Shown one piece after another: positions 11,301 through 22,139 of a DNA stretch of 64,000 nt. Numbering within the stretch: position 1 is the stretch's first letter; the number at the start of each line of letters is the position of its first letter. The notes below the pieces were generated by a model. The model saw nothing but the letters and a program-made list of their open reading frames with translations, was not told the origin of the DNA and ran no database searches. The translations under genes were made by a program, and so were the position numbers. The DNA comes from Megamerina dolium (taxonomy: Eukaryota; Arthropoda; Insecta; Diptera; Megamerinidae): contig OY978525.1 in assembly GCA_963854835.1 (NCBI GenBank), forward strand, positions 54,187,948 to 54,251,947, read 5' to 3'.

Positions 11301-11897
11301 TTGGCGCTCGAATATGTTCAGAAACTTAATGGGTGTGCTCGTAGTAATGCGATTAGTCTTATGTGGGTGAAGGGACACATTGGTATAGAACAGAATGAAG
11401 CTGCAGACTCCTTGGCTAGACAAGGATCTGAAGCTGAATTTTATGGACCGGAACCAGTAGTTGCTCTCAGCAGCGGGACGGTGAAGGCAAAGGTCGAAGA
11501 GTGGATAAAGAAACTTCATCTCACGAGATGGGAGAACTTATCTACTTGTAGACAGGCAAAGGCTTCGTTGAGGCTATCAAAGGGCAGTGAATCGGAGAGG
11601 ACTCTCAGTCTAGGACGAATGACTCTAAGCTGTTTGACTGCATTAATAACTGGGCATGGCAATTTCAGGTACCACCTCAGCAAGATGGGTCTTGTTGAAG
11701 GGGAGGATGCTGATATTTGCAGATTATGCATGGAAGAGGCAGAGACAGCGGCGCACATAGTGTGCCAGTGTCCTGCATTGGCAAGCAGGAGGATGTCCAC
11801 ACTGGGTCGCCAATTTATTGATGAACTCGAAATGTGGAACATACCCCACAAAGAGATGCTTGAAATAACGCGTGATGTTATTATGAGGAGGAAGTAG
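8353..11897 (+). pseudogene. LOA copy 2 ORF2: endonuclease, reverse transcriptase, RNase H (lightly damaged)
   Basis: Endonuclease motifs: CQLNILHSKAAS (8356), ALVQEPW, GCDANEHSSVWGSS, then MSDHRAIQFG. RT follows in the same frame past an in-frame TAA at 9454-9456: GTDGIFPALLQWG, SFRPVSLTTF, GCPQGGVLSP and YADD at 10336-10347. A TAG at 10789-10791 interrupts the thumb, likely from a Leu codon. RNase H lies in another frame from about 11118 (YQAEMLGL, ALDNQAVV, GHIGIEQNEAADSLARQG), after a palindromic rearrangement that removed the first catalytic Asp region. A CRLCMEEAETAAHIVCQCP tail closes it. The first in-frame ATG (8395) lies inside the endonuclease, so ORF2 probably starts by reinitiation or frameshift. 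Confidence 0.8.
11097..11128. repeat. Perfect 32-bp palindrome (15-bp arms, 2-nt loop)
   Basis: GCCAGTCCCAACTCT, then AA, then its exact reverse complement. It sits exactly where the frame of ORF2 changes and where the first RNase H motif (a TDGS-type block) should be, so it marks a deletion/fold-back event rather than an original part of the element. Confidence 0.9.
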
Positions 11898-12033
11898 AAG
11901 AATTCTGCAACCGAACAAATAATTAACACACGATTTGAGGGACGAAAAGGGACCCATATAAGTGGTCTGATTCGGCTAATCCCTAAATTTATAATATAAT
12001 AGATCATGTTTTTAATAATCTATCATGGCGATA
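11898..12033. other. 3' untranslated region of LOA copy 2 (putative)
   Basis: Non-coding sequence following the ORF2 stop. No clear poly-A tail or polyadenylation site was found. Confidence 0.4.
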
Positions 12034-12235
12034 ATTAATTACACACGGGCATCCGTCGAGAAACAATTATTCGTCCCGAATATGGGAAAAATTGTGAAAC
12101 CTTTTGTTAAAAAACCAGATATAAAAAGTCCACTTTCAACGGAAAATTATGTACACAATGAATGGATATGACAAACGACGCATTAATTACGCACGGACTC
12201 CCGTTGAGAAGAAAATATTCGCTATGAATGCGAGA
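12034..12235 (+). repeat. Diverged direct repeat, 148-bp spacing
   Basis: About 50 bp starting ATTAATTACACACGGGCATC at 12034 recurs in diverged form starting ATTAATTACGCACGGACTCC at 12182. The LOA 3' UTR may contain tandem repeats; whether these belong to it or to the flank is unknown. Confidence 0.6.
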
Positions 12236-12340
12236 AGTGTTCAAAGTTAATATTAATAACATTAAACAAATAGCAAATTTCTGACAATGGATTCTTATAA
12301 ATAGGGCAACAAAATATATACGTGTATCGGAAAAGTGGAT

Positions 12341-12420
12341 GCCGTAGCTCAGTGGTTAGTGTTTTGGCCTTCTGATCTGCAGATCGTGGGTTCAATCCCC
12401 GGCTGAAGCATGTCACACTT
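12341..12420 (+). mobile_element. tRNA-derived SINE head, copy 3 (body missing or different)
   Basis: GCC..GGC-bounded tRNA-like head at 12341-12403 with A box TAGCTCAGTGGTTAG and B box GGTTCAATCCC, nearly identical to the heads of copies 1, 2 and 4. After 12403 it does not continue into the shared body but into about 20 bp and then an AT microsatellite. It is not a usable tRNA gene: the head is shared with the SINE copies and no clean anticodon stem can be drawn. Confidence 0.7.
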
Positions 12421-12424
12421 AAAC

Positions 12425-12790
<366 letters not shown>

Positions 12791-12794
<4 letters not shown>

Positions 12795-12820
12795 GCATAC
12801 CGCATATGCGGTATACCAAA
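12791..12820. repeat. 30-bp near-perfect palindrome at the end of the AT tract
   Basis: TTTGGCATACCGCAT followed directly by ATGCGGTATACCAAA; the two 15-bp arms differ at one position. It lies at the boundary between the AT tract and the flank of the old gypsy element. Confidence 0.85.
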
Positions 12821-13015
12821 TAAACTTCTACAAGTCAGTTGTCAATCGGAGGATGATGACTACACACGTGGACGCTGATTTCGTTTATGTACTTGGTATG
12901 TACATAACTTTATAGCGAGATTTATTAGAATTGCACGAGCAATAAGAAGGAAAGGAATACTAATTTGTACAAAAGAAAAGTCGTTATCATACGTTGGATA
13001 GGACAACACTCGGAA

Positions 13016-13840
13016 TGAGCGCCAGGCGACTTAGAAATTTGCAACGAAGTGGATCAGCAGTGGATGTTGAATTTCCACAAACAACGATGGATTTAAACGA
13101 TGCAAATACAGGTTTCAGCATGAACTATGCTGCAGTGACACCGCGGTAAATATTAAAACATGGATCGATGACTTCGGAACATATGCAAATGCATTTCATT
13201 GGAACGCCGTACAACGTTTTGTTTTTTGTAAAAAGTCTCTTTCGGGAACCCCAAAATTGTTTGTCGAGTGTGAGGCAAAACCGGTGTCGTACAATCAGCT
13301 AAAAATGCTTTATTAACGGAATTCGGAAGTAACTTATCTAGCTGTGATGTACATAAAAGGTTACGTGAAACGAAGAAGAAAAATGAAGAAACATACCGTG
13401 AATACCTTTATCGTATGCTAGATATAGGTAGTCAAGCAAATGTAGATAACAGTTCTGTGTTCCGTTATGTGATAAATGGCTTCAAAGACTCAGCTGTAAG
13501 CAAATCAGTTTTATACGGTGCACACACAACTACTCAATTTAAAGAAAAGCTTTCTATTTATGAACAAATGAAAAGCGAAAATTAATTTGGGAACTCCAAT
13601 AGAGGCAATCGTGAACATGTAGCCAATTTGTCGAGAAATATGCAAAAGAGTTGCAGTAATAAAACGCGGTACTGATTTAATTGTGGCTCTTCAGAACACG
13701 AATCATATGCATGCCCAGAAAAATCAAATGTTCCAAAATGTTTCGGATGCAACAATTTTGATCATAAACAGTCAGATTGCCCTATGCAGATAAAAATTTC
13801 ATCGAATATGGAGCAAAAAACGAATATGATGCATCCAGTA
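13016..13840 (+). pseudogene. Gypsy A gag with two CCHC knuckles
   Basis: A possible start at 13016 opens a short frame to 13149. Gag-like text then follows in shifted frames (TWIDDFGTYANAFHW, later ETYREYLYRMLDIGSQ and NGFKDSAVSKSVLYG). Near 13672-13790 are two knuckles, FNCGSSEHESYAC (its first Cys lost to a stop) and CFGCNNFDHKQSDC. Gag forms the intracellular particle and packages RNA; this copy is broken. Confidence 0.65.
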
Positions 13841-16520
13841 ATTCTTAATGGCGTGGTGCTTTATGGACTAATGGACGCTGGTAGTGACGTCTGTCTTTTG
13901 AAAAAGTGTCAACTTCAGGTAGTCCGTCCGTAAAATATTTCTACAAAATCGCGACTTTTATTGACAGGTATCGGAGCAAACATTATCGCATAGCTAACTT
14001 GTGCCTAGATGGCGTTTTGTTCAATGATATTAAATTCTGCATTGTGGATAATGGCTTTGTTGGTCCCGATATTATAATTGGAATGAGTCTGCTTAATAAG
14101 GCGGTAGTAAAAATTGTAAAAGGCGAAACGAGCGTAACGAAGGCTGAAAAAGAAGCAAACTATGTACCTGAAGAAGAAGATGAGGCTAATTGCTTTTTAA
14201 CGAAGATGGATGACAGCATATTCCAGGAGGCGCAGCGGGATATCAATTTTTCAGCCATTCCGAACAATGAAGTCCGCAGCGTCGTGAAAAGCTTAGTTGA
14301 AAACTACTCGCCAACGAAGCCTAAACATTCTCCTGTTGTGATGAAGATCGTGCCAATTGACGACAAGCCGGTTTACCGGTCACCACGATGATTCCCACCT
14401 GTGGAAACGATCGATCAAATTGAGCAATGGATTCGAGACGGCATTGTACGAGAAAGCATTGCAGACTACGCCAGTCAAGTCGTGCTTGTCAGAAAGAAAG
14501 ATGGAACTCATCGATTGTGTATTGATTACAGGGCCGTCAACCAGGAAATCCACAAAGACAGATTCCCGTTACCGGTGATAGAGGACCAAATTGATCGTCT
14601 GCAAGACACTTTATTTTTTACGACCCTGGACTTAGAAAATGGCTTTTTCCATGTCATCGTGGAAGAAAGCAGCAGAAAATTCACTGCATTTGTTATTCAA
14701 AGCGGACAGTTTGAGTTCTTAAAAGTTCCTTCTAGTTTATGCAAATCACCAAGTACTTTTCAGAAGTACATAAATTCATTCATTTTCAGTGACCTTATTC
14801 GAGAGGCAGTGGTAATCGATCATATTGTATTACCATCGAAGACCATTGAAGAAAGCTTGAGTGATTTAAAAAAGGCTCTTGATGTAGCAGCAGCAAATGG
14901 TTTGAAGTTCAAGTGGAAGAAGTGTCAATTTATGCAGCACAAAATTGAGTATTTAGGCCATCTGATTGGCAACGGCACAGTGGCACCATCCGATGCGAAG
15001 ATTAAAGCGGAAACTAAGTTCCCCATTCCAAGGACAACCAATCAGCTTCAAAGTTTCTTAGGCCTGGCCGGTTACTTTAGGAAGTACAATCCAAATTTTT
15101 CAATATGAGCAAAGCCGTTGACGGAGCTAACAAAGTGTGAAGGGCAAATGGTTCTTGGTCTAAACGAATTAAAAGCCATACAGGATTTGAAGAATGCGCT
15201 ATCGACTAAACCAGTACTTAGAATTTTTAAATATGGCATAACCACCGAGCTGCACACCGATGCCAGTAAACAAGGTTATGGAGCAGTGCTTTTACAGCGA
15301 GACGACGAAGATAATGCTCTGCATCCTGTTTTTTATATGAGCAAGAGCACATTAAATGCTGAGAAAAACTACTCTAGTTACGAGTTGGAGGTGTTAGCTG
15401 TGATCGAAGCCATCAAGAAGTTTCGTATTTATGTAATTGGCCAACGATTCAAAATAGTAACCGATTGTAAAGCTTTTGAATGCACGATGAATAAAAGTGA
15501 TCTGGCCACCAGAGTAGCCAGGTGGGCACTGCTTCTAGAGGAATTCGACTACTGGATAGAGTATCGAGCGGGCAGCAACATAAGTCACGTTGACGCTTTA
15601 AGTCGTAATCTAGCTGTTATGTGCCTTAGAGATAATAGGAACTTCTTCCAAAAATTATCAGATGCACAAGGGAGAGACGACAGCTTAAACACCATCATTG
15701 AGATTCTGAAAGATGGACCATACAAAGACTACTAAATTCATCATTTTTTGTTATGTAAAATAGTAAATAATAAAATTCTATTTGTCGTTCCAGAATCGAT
15801 TAAGTCGTCCATCATCAGAGATGCACACGAAAGAGGACATTTTCGCGCTCAAAAGATGAAGGACACTTTATCGAAAGAATTTTTTTATATCTGACCTCGA
15901 TCGGCGTATAGAAAGGTGTGTTGCAAGCTGCGTAAAATGTATTTTAGCTGACCGAAAACGAAGAAAAGCTGAAGGGTTATTGCAACCAATTCCAAAGGGT
16001 GATTCTCCGTTAGCAACATTCTACGTTCATCATCTTGGTGTGATGCACGACAATAAAAAAGGCTAAATGGCAAAATGGTTTCAGCATGTAAAATCTCTTC
16101 AGAGAATTTTAAATGCCACCTATCATCGTTCAATTAACACTGGTAAAGATATTCGTCTTATGCAGATGATCGAAGACGAATTTCAGGAGCAGCGCAACCA
16201 GCGCAATAGCGCAATAGCGAAAATGCAAATGGAATATTCGAAACAATACAACAAGAAGCGACGATCATCTACAAAGTATCGGGTGAATGATCTCGTAATG
16301 ATTGAGTGAGTCCAATTTGGAACAGGACTTAAAATTGGTCCGAAATTCTTTGGCCCATATTGTATTTCTGCATATAAGGGTCTTGATCGATATGGAGTAC
16401 AGAGAGTTGGTGAACATGAAGGACCTAAATCAACTTGTACCAGCGCTGAGGAAATGAAGCCGTGGTTAGGAGATTTTCCCTATGAAGATGAAGTCGAAGC
16501 TGGTGCTCATATCTTAGAAG
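13830..16520 (+). pseudogene. Gypsy A pol: protease, RT, RNase H, truncated integrase
   Basis: Protease active site MDAGSDV at 13871-13891, where DTGS/DSGS is usual. RT in frame 14401-15108: VLVRKKDGTHRLCIDYR, TTLDLENGFFHV; the catalytic YxDD has become VIDH at 14811-14822. RNase H in 15118-15735: LHTDASKQGYGAVLLQR, ELEVLAVIEAIKKF, TDCKAFE. Integrase zinc finger text (DAHERGHF, then CVASCVKC) spans 15815-15940. Text then jumps from HHLGVMHDNKKG (about 16030) straight to the C-terminal region (WFQHVKSLQRILNATYH), so the catalytic D,D35E core is missing. The C-terminal part continues to about 16520. Confidence 0.75.
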
Positions 16521-16553
16521 CATCAGCCCATGGTAATGAAACGGTTTCAAGTT

Positions 16554-16694
<141 letters not shown>

Positions 16695-16888
16695 TGTTGT
16701 AACTAATAAATAAATCACTTAACAGAAACACTAGTGAAAAATATACTTGTTCAGAAAGATTCGAAATCAGATTCTCTTTGAGATATTTTTATATTTGAAT
16801 TTAATAAGAAAAATAGAATTGATGTGTACATTTTTTTATGCAATCTAGTCGATACGAACAGCCCAATAATAAAGACATTTTCGTAACA
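16695..16888 (+). repeat. 5' LTR of gypsy B
   Basis: 194 bp, TG...CA ended, containing AATAAA near its 3' end. Identical to 21681-21871 except G versus A in GATTCGAAATC and an extra 3 bp in the AATAATAAAG region. Confidence 0.95.
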
Positions 16889-16890
16889 AT

Positions 16891-16909
16891 TTGTGACAGC
16901 GGTGGGATT
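16891..16909 (+). other. Primer-binding site of gypsy B, tRNA-Leu-like
   Basis: Two bases after the 5' LTR, TTG then TGACAGCGGTGGGATT. This matches, as I remember it, the complement of a leucine tRNA 3' end (CCCACCGCTG type), with one mismatch in the TGG that pairs with CCA. It primes minus-strand DNA synthesis. Confidence 0.65.
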
Positions 16910-16918
16910 GCTTAAAAA

Positions 16919-18203
16919 ATGGTGAAGTTTGACCAGCTGAAAGTGGAGCAACTGAAACAACAGTTAGCATCATTGGGATTATCCTTATCCGGTATTAAGG
17001 CAGAACTGCAAGTGAGACTACGAGAGGCTATGGAGGCCAACGGTGTAAATGTTGATGAACATGAGTTCTATGAAGGAGATGCTGCAGATGGTGTAATTGA
17101 AAAAGTGGAAAAAACGGACACATCTGGCCAAATGATGGAGTTTATGAAATCGATGATGCAGCAAATGCAGGAGAAACTTGATAAACACTCTACTGAATCT
17201 AAGAAAGGAATGGCTACACTGTTGCAAGAGAAATTTGAAGAAAACTCCACCGTCATGCAGGAAAAGCTTAGCAAGGCCTCTTTAGATATTCAGAAGCAAT
17301 TCTTAGAAAGAATGGATCAGACTGACCAGAAAGTACAAGAGCTAAGCGAAAAACAAATTATAATAGACGAGAAGATTCGGCACCTGGAAAATTCAATGGA
17401 ACTAAGTGGAACTACAACAACAATCGTTCGGGATTCTGGTGCCATCAAATTAAAATCACCAACGTTTGATGGATCGACGGCTTTTGATGTTTTCAATTTG
17501 AAACAACTGCCTTAGCAAATCATGGGGGTGTTTACGAAAAAACTTCTGCATTGATTGTGGCATTAAAAGGTAATGAAGCGGAAGTTTTACAGCAGGTTCA
17601 AGAGCACAAGCGTAACAGCTATCAAGCGTTGATGGATACTTTGAAGCGAAAATACGACAGTGGCTATATGACCCAGTTGCACAGAGTAGAACTAAAAGCA
17701 AGGTTACAACGGGTTGGTGAAACTCTTCAACAATATGCCTCAGATATTGAACGGCTGTGCAACCTCTTCTATGCTGGCAAACCTAGTGATTTCATTGAGA
17801 CAATTAAAATCGACACATTCATCGAAGGCATACGTGATCCCGAAACAAAACGTCAAACAATCATGTCACCGAGAGCGATTTATGCAGAAACTGTTAGTAG
17901 TGCGCTGCATACGAAGTTGCTGGTTTGATGTGTCGTCCAACACATAAGGTTCGAAAATTGGAAATTGAAACGGATGATCTGGTTGAAGTGGTACGCCAAA
18001 TGATCAAGTCGGAGCAAGCTGCAGTAGATCGACGTGAAGGCACATTTAGTGGAAAGTGCTTTAATTGTGATAAACCTGGACATATGGCACGGGATTGCCG
18101 TCTACGTCGAAAACGTTCTCTATCAAGCTCTCCAGGGAAGAAGAGACCCGAAGATGGGGTGAACAGCATTAACGAGACTACGTATAAGCCTTCGTTAAAC
18201 TAA
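16919..18203 (+). pseudogene. Gypsy B gag with N-terminal SAP-like domain, broken by two frameshifts
   Basis: ATG 16919 opens 198 codons. Residues 4-38 (LKVEQLKQQLASLGLSLSG, then KAELQVRLREAM) read as a SAP domain, a DNA/chromatin-binding fold. Residues 60-160 are Gln/Glu/Lys-rich and likely coiled coil. At about 17490 a small deletion shifts the frame into 17551-17928 (ALIVALKGNEAEVLQQVQ, gag capsid-like), and a second shift near 17900 moves to 17925-18203, with the knuckle CFNCDKPGHMARDC near residue 45 of that frame. Repairing both would give a normal-sized gag. Pol follows in the -1 frame, as expected for gypsy elements. Confidence 0.8.
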
Positions 18204-21200
18204 AACAAGCCAGTTACAAGGGGCGTGAGCTGGCTTCCACAACGGGTTGCCCCACCATCCTCATCTCTCTAATGAATCGCGTGCCTTACAGCCTGACCAT
18301 CGATGGAAAAATTAACGATATAGCTTTCATTTTGACGTTGGATACTGGCGCGTCTCACTCGATAATAAAAAGTGGCCTGGTGAAAGAGTTTATGCCATTG
18401 GTTGGTATAAAACTTCGCACAGCAACAGGTGAAGATGCGCCGATTTTGGGAAAGGTCTCGCAGCAAATCACGATAGGTAACTGTGATTTACAACAATTCA
18501 TTGTGGCAGATATAACCGATGACGTCATTTTTGGCATAGATTTTATGATCGGACATGGAGTTACATTAGACTTAAGTCGACGAATATTGCGGTATATGGA
18601 TGACGAATGTCCAGTAAATGCTGGCTATGAGCGTAGTGGAAGTACAAGACAGGTCCGGATATGCCAAAAACAGAAAATACCCAAAAATTCGGAGGCAATC
18701 ATATGGGCTAAAAAAGATACGGATGGAGGGACAAGTAAGTTGTGGGTTGTGCAAGCTATCAAAAATAATCAAGTCAATAACATCATACATGGAATAACAC
18801 TAGTGGAGCCTAAAAATGATGGAAGTATATCTATTCGAATTTTAAATGCATCTGGTACACCAAAATTCGTAAGAAAAGGAACAATAATTTGTCAATGTCA
18901 AGAGGTTACAGCTGTGGTTAATTGTGGAGCGGATGCGGCAACAGTAAAAGCTGGAAGCAATGCGGACAAAGAAATGGCAACGTCACAGATGCAAAAATAG
19001 ACTAAAGAGCTTACTGAACATCAGAAAAATAAGGCGTTACAAGTATTAAGGAAGCATTGGTCCTTTTTTGCACCTAAAGGTAAAAGTGGCGGAAGAACAG
19101 CTATAGTGAAACATGAAATTGATACCAGCGATTCCAAACCTATCCGCCAAGCGCCACGAAGAGTTGCATTGGCTAGAAGGGATGAAGTAACAAAGCTCGT
19201 TGCCGATATGCGGAGGGAAGGTGTTATCAAACCATCCACCAGTACCTGGATTTCACCAGTAGTGCTTGTGAAGAAGAAAGACGGAAGTACTCGATTCTGT
19301 GTGGACTACCGTATGTTGAATGATGTCACGAAGAAAGATAGCTATCCATTGCCTAGAATCGACGATACTCTCGACACACTATTTGGTGCACAATGGTTCT
19401 CAACTCTCGATCTACAGAGCAGCTACTGGCTAGTAGAACTTAAAGAGAAAGACAAAAAAATACTTCATTTAGCGTTGGTGAAGGACTATGGCAATTCACA
19501 GTGATGCCTTTCGGGCTTTGCAATGCACCTGCCACTTTCGAGCGTCTAATGGAACGTGTCTTGAAAGGACTGCATTGGAAAACGTGTTTGGTATATCTTG
19601 ACGACATTATTGTGATGGGCAAAGACTTTGACGACTACTTAGGGAAATTGAAGGAGGTTTTTCAAACGAGAAGTTCGGTATCTCGGTCACAAGGTAACCA
19701 CGGAAGGCGTTCACACAGACGACGAGAAAATAGCAGCGGTGAAAGAGTGGCCAAAACCAACAAACCTGCATGATCTAAGAAGTTTCCTGGGGCTGTGTAC
19801 CTACTACAGACGGTTCGTGCCCGGCTTTGCAAACATAGCCAGTAGTTTACATGAGCAAACTAGGAAGAACCAGGCATTCAAATGGGGTGATACACAAGAT
19901 AAGGCTTTCGAACAGCTCAAAGAACAACTCTGCTCCGCACCAGTATTAGCTTACCCAACACCTGGCAAAACATTTATATTGGATACGGATGCGAGCGGCT
20001 ACGGAATCGGCGGACTACTGTCTCAGATAATAGAAGGACAAGAAAAAGTGATAGCTTACTACAGCAAAACTTTGTCAAAACCAGAGCGAAATTACTCCGT
20101 AACGCGAAGGGAGCTACTTGCAATAATGGAATGCGTGAAACACTTCCATAAGTATCTATACGGACAACCATTCCACCTCAGGACTGACCGTGCAGCGCTC
20201 CGATGGCTACTACAATTCAAGGATGCGGAAGGTCAACTAGCGCGATGGATTGAGCGATTGCAAAGCTACGATTTTACAATTGAGCACCGTAAAGGAGGTC
20301 ATCATGGCAGTGCTGATGCCTTATCGCGTCGTCCCTGCAGAACTGAATGCAAACATTGTTCACGAGCCGAAAGCAAGGAACACATTGTAGACATCCGCCT
20401 TTTAAATGCCCTTCCGGAAGAGTCCTGGACCAGTGAACAAATACAAAAAGAGCAGCGGAACGACCCAGATCTTGCAAAAATCATGAAAAGTAAAGAGCGT
20501 GGCATCCGACCAGACTGGCAAGAAATGGCTAGTGAAAGCCCGATATCTAAAGCATACTGGGCGCAATGGCAAAGCTTGCACCTTAGTGATGGTTGTCTGT
20601 ACCGGACATGGGAAAAAGAAGATGGCAAAACTGCAAATAACCTTCTGGTGGTACCAAAGTCCAGAATCAAGGAGGTAATTTCAGAATATCACAATGCATC
20701 CAGTGGAAGTCATTTAGGCATAGCTAAAACCACAGAAAAGGTAAAGAGGCGCTTCTACTGAGTTGGGTGCCAAGAATCCGTGGCAGACTTTATAGGATAG
20801 ATGTGACCAATGCTCATCAGCAAAAGGCCCACATAGAAGGACCCGAGGTAAGATGCAACCGTACAACACTGGTGCTCCGTTTGAACGAATTGCGTTGGAC
20901 ATAGCGGGAGCGTTCCCCACGAGCAACTTGGGAAATAGGTATGTGTTGGTAGTAATGGACTACTTTAGCAAGTGGCCAGAAGTGTACCCTATTCCAAATC
21001 AAGAAGCGAGCACGGTCGCTGAAGTATTCGTGAACAATTGGATTACACGATTTGGTGTTCCATTAGAGCTGCATTCAGACCAAGGGCGAAACTTCGAATC
21101 AACGGTGTTCAAAGAATTTTGCGCAATTTTGGGTGTAAATAAAACTCGTACCACTCCATTACATACACAGTCGGACGGTATGGTAGAACGATTCAACAGT

Positions 21201-21692
21201 ACCTTGAATGAGTACCTGAGGAAAGTCGTTAACAAGGATCAAAAAGATTGGGACACTCACATCCCAATGTTTCTACTTGCATATCGGTCTGCACAGCATA
21301 ATTCCACAACAACAACACCAGCAAGAGCAGTTTTCGGTACAGATGTAATATTACCGGCTGATTTGAAATTTGGAGTAACTCCATCGTCTGACAAACCGAT
21401 ATGTCACTACGTTCAGAACAAACGAAATCAACTAGATGAAGTGCATCGTTTCATAAGAAGGCGAATTCAGATAACAAGTGACAAAATGAAGGCTAGATAT
21501 GATTTACGAACAAGTTCAAAAGGCTACCATAAAGGAGACCTGGTATGGTTTCATAATCCACAACGAAAAAAGGGCTTGTCTCCTAAATTACAAACGCATT
21601 GGAAAGGACCATATAAAGTGATAAACAGAATCAACGATGTTGTGTATCGGATTCAACAAACAGGTTTAAGTGGAGGGCAGTGTTGTAACTAA
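18204..21692 (+). pseudogene. Gypsy B pol: protease, RT, RNase H, integrase (defective)
   Basis: The protease LDTGASHS (18338-18361) lies in frame 18272-19000, which ends in an in-frame TAG (18998). RT resumes at 19001 (VLVKKKDGSTRFCVDYR). A seven-A run near 19454 shifts the frame; then MPFGLCNAPATFERLM and an intact YLDD at 19594-19605. A roughly 57-bp deletion near 19665 removes about 19 residues before REVRYLGH. RNase H (TFILDTDASGYGIGG, YSVTRRELLAIMECVKHF) runs in 19739-20761. A TGA at 20760 and a shift near 20800 precede the integrase frame 20853-21692, which keeps D, D and E in LDIAGAF, HSDQGRNF and MVERFN. About five lesions in all. Confidence 0.85.
21669..21680 (+). other. Polypurine tract of gypsy B
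   Basis: AGTGGAGGGCAG lies immediately upstream of the 3' LTR, where plus-strand DNA priming occurs in LTR retrotransposons. Confidence 0.75.
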
Positions 21693-21871
21693 TAAATAAA
21701 TCACTTAACAGAAACACTAGTGAAAAATATACTTGTTCAGAAAGATTCAAAATCAGATTCTCTTTGAGATATTTTTATATTTGAATTTAATAAGAAAAAT
21801 AGAATTGATGTGTACATTTTTTTATGCAATCTAGTCGATACGAACAGCCCAATAAAGACATTTTCGTAACA
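21681..21871 (+). repeat. 3' LTR of gypsy B
   Basis: 191 bp, TGTTG...AACA, nearly identical to the 5' LTR; contains AATAAAG, a likely polyadenylation signal. The last codons of pol end inside it. Confidence 0.95.
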
Positions 21872-22062
<191 letters not shown>

Positions 22063-22139
22063 CGTTTTGAAAGCTTTAATCGATATAATTTTTTAAGTGG
22101 GGTCAAAGGTTCAGCACATGTGGGAAGTTTTGTTTAGTT

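Larger units (their letters stand above)
7190..12000 (+). mobile_element. LOA-like LINE, copy 2, nearly full length
   Basis: This is the best-preserved LINE of the window. It has an ORF1 with a DUF4780-like C-terminal part, then an ORF2 encoding endonuclease, reverse transcriptase and RNase H with a CCHC-like tail. Only two in-frame stops and one small rearrangement break ORF2, so it is much younger than copies 1 and 3. The outer ends are approximate: 5' leader from about 7190, and a 3' UTR that may include the 148-bp-spaced repeats at 12034-12235. Confidence 0.8.
16695..21871 (+). mobile_element. Young Ty3/gypsy LTR retrotransposon (element B), complete ends
   Basis: The 5' LTR (194 bp) and 3' LTR (191 bp) both start TGTTGTAAC and end CGTAACA, and differ by one substitution and one 3-bp indel. 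A tRNA-Leu-type primer site follows the 5' LTR and a purine-rich tract precedes the 3' LTR. Gag, protease, RT, RNase H and integrase lie between in that order. The flanks are AT repeat on both sides, with ATAT as the likely 4-bp target duplication. Several frameshifts, stops and a deletion disable it despite the young LTRs. Confidence 0.93.

Noticed and set aside
12341..12403. Possible functional tRNA gene
   Set aside because: Near-identical heads occur in three SINE copies and no proper anticodon stem can be drawn.
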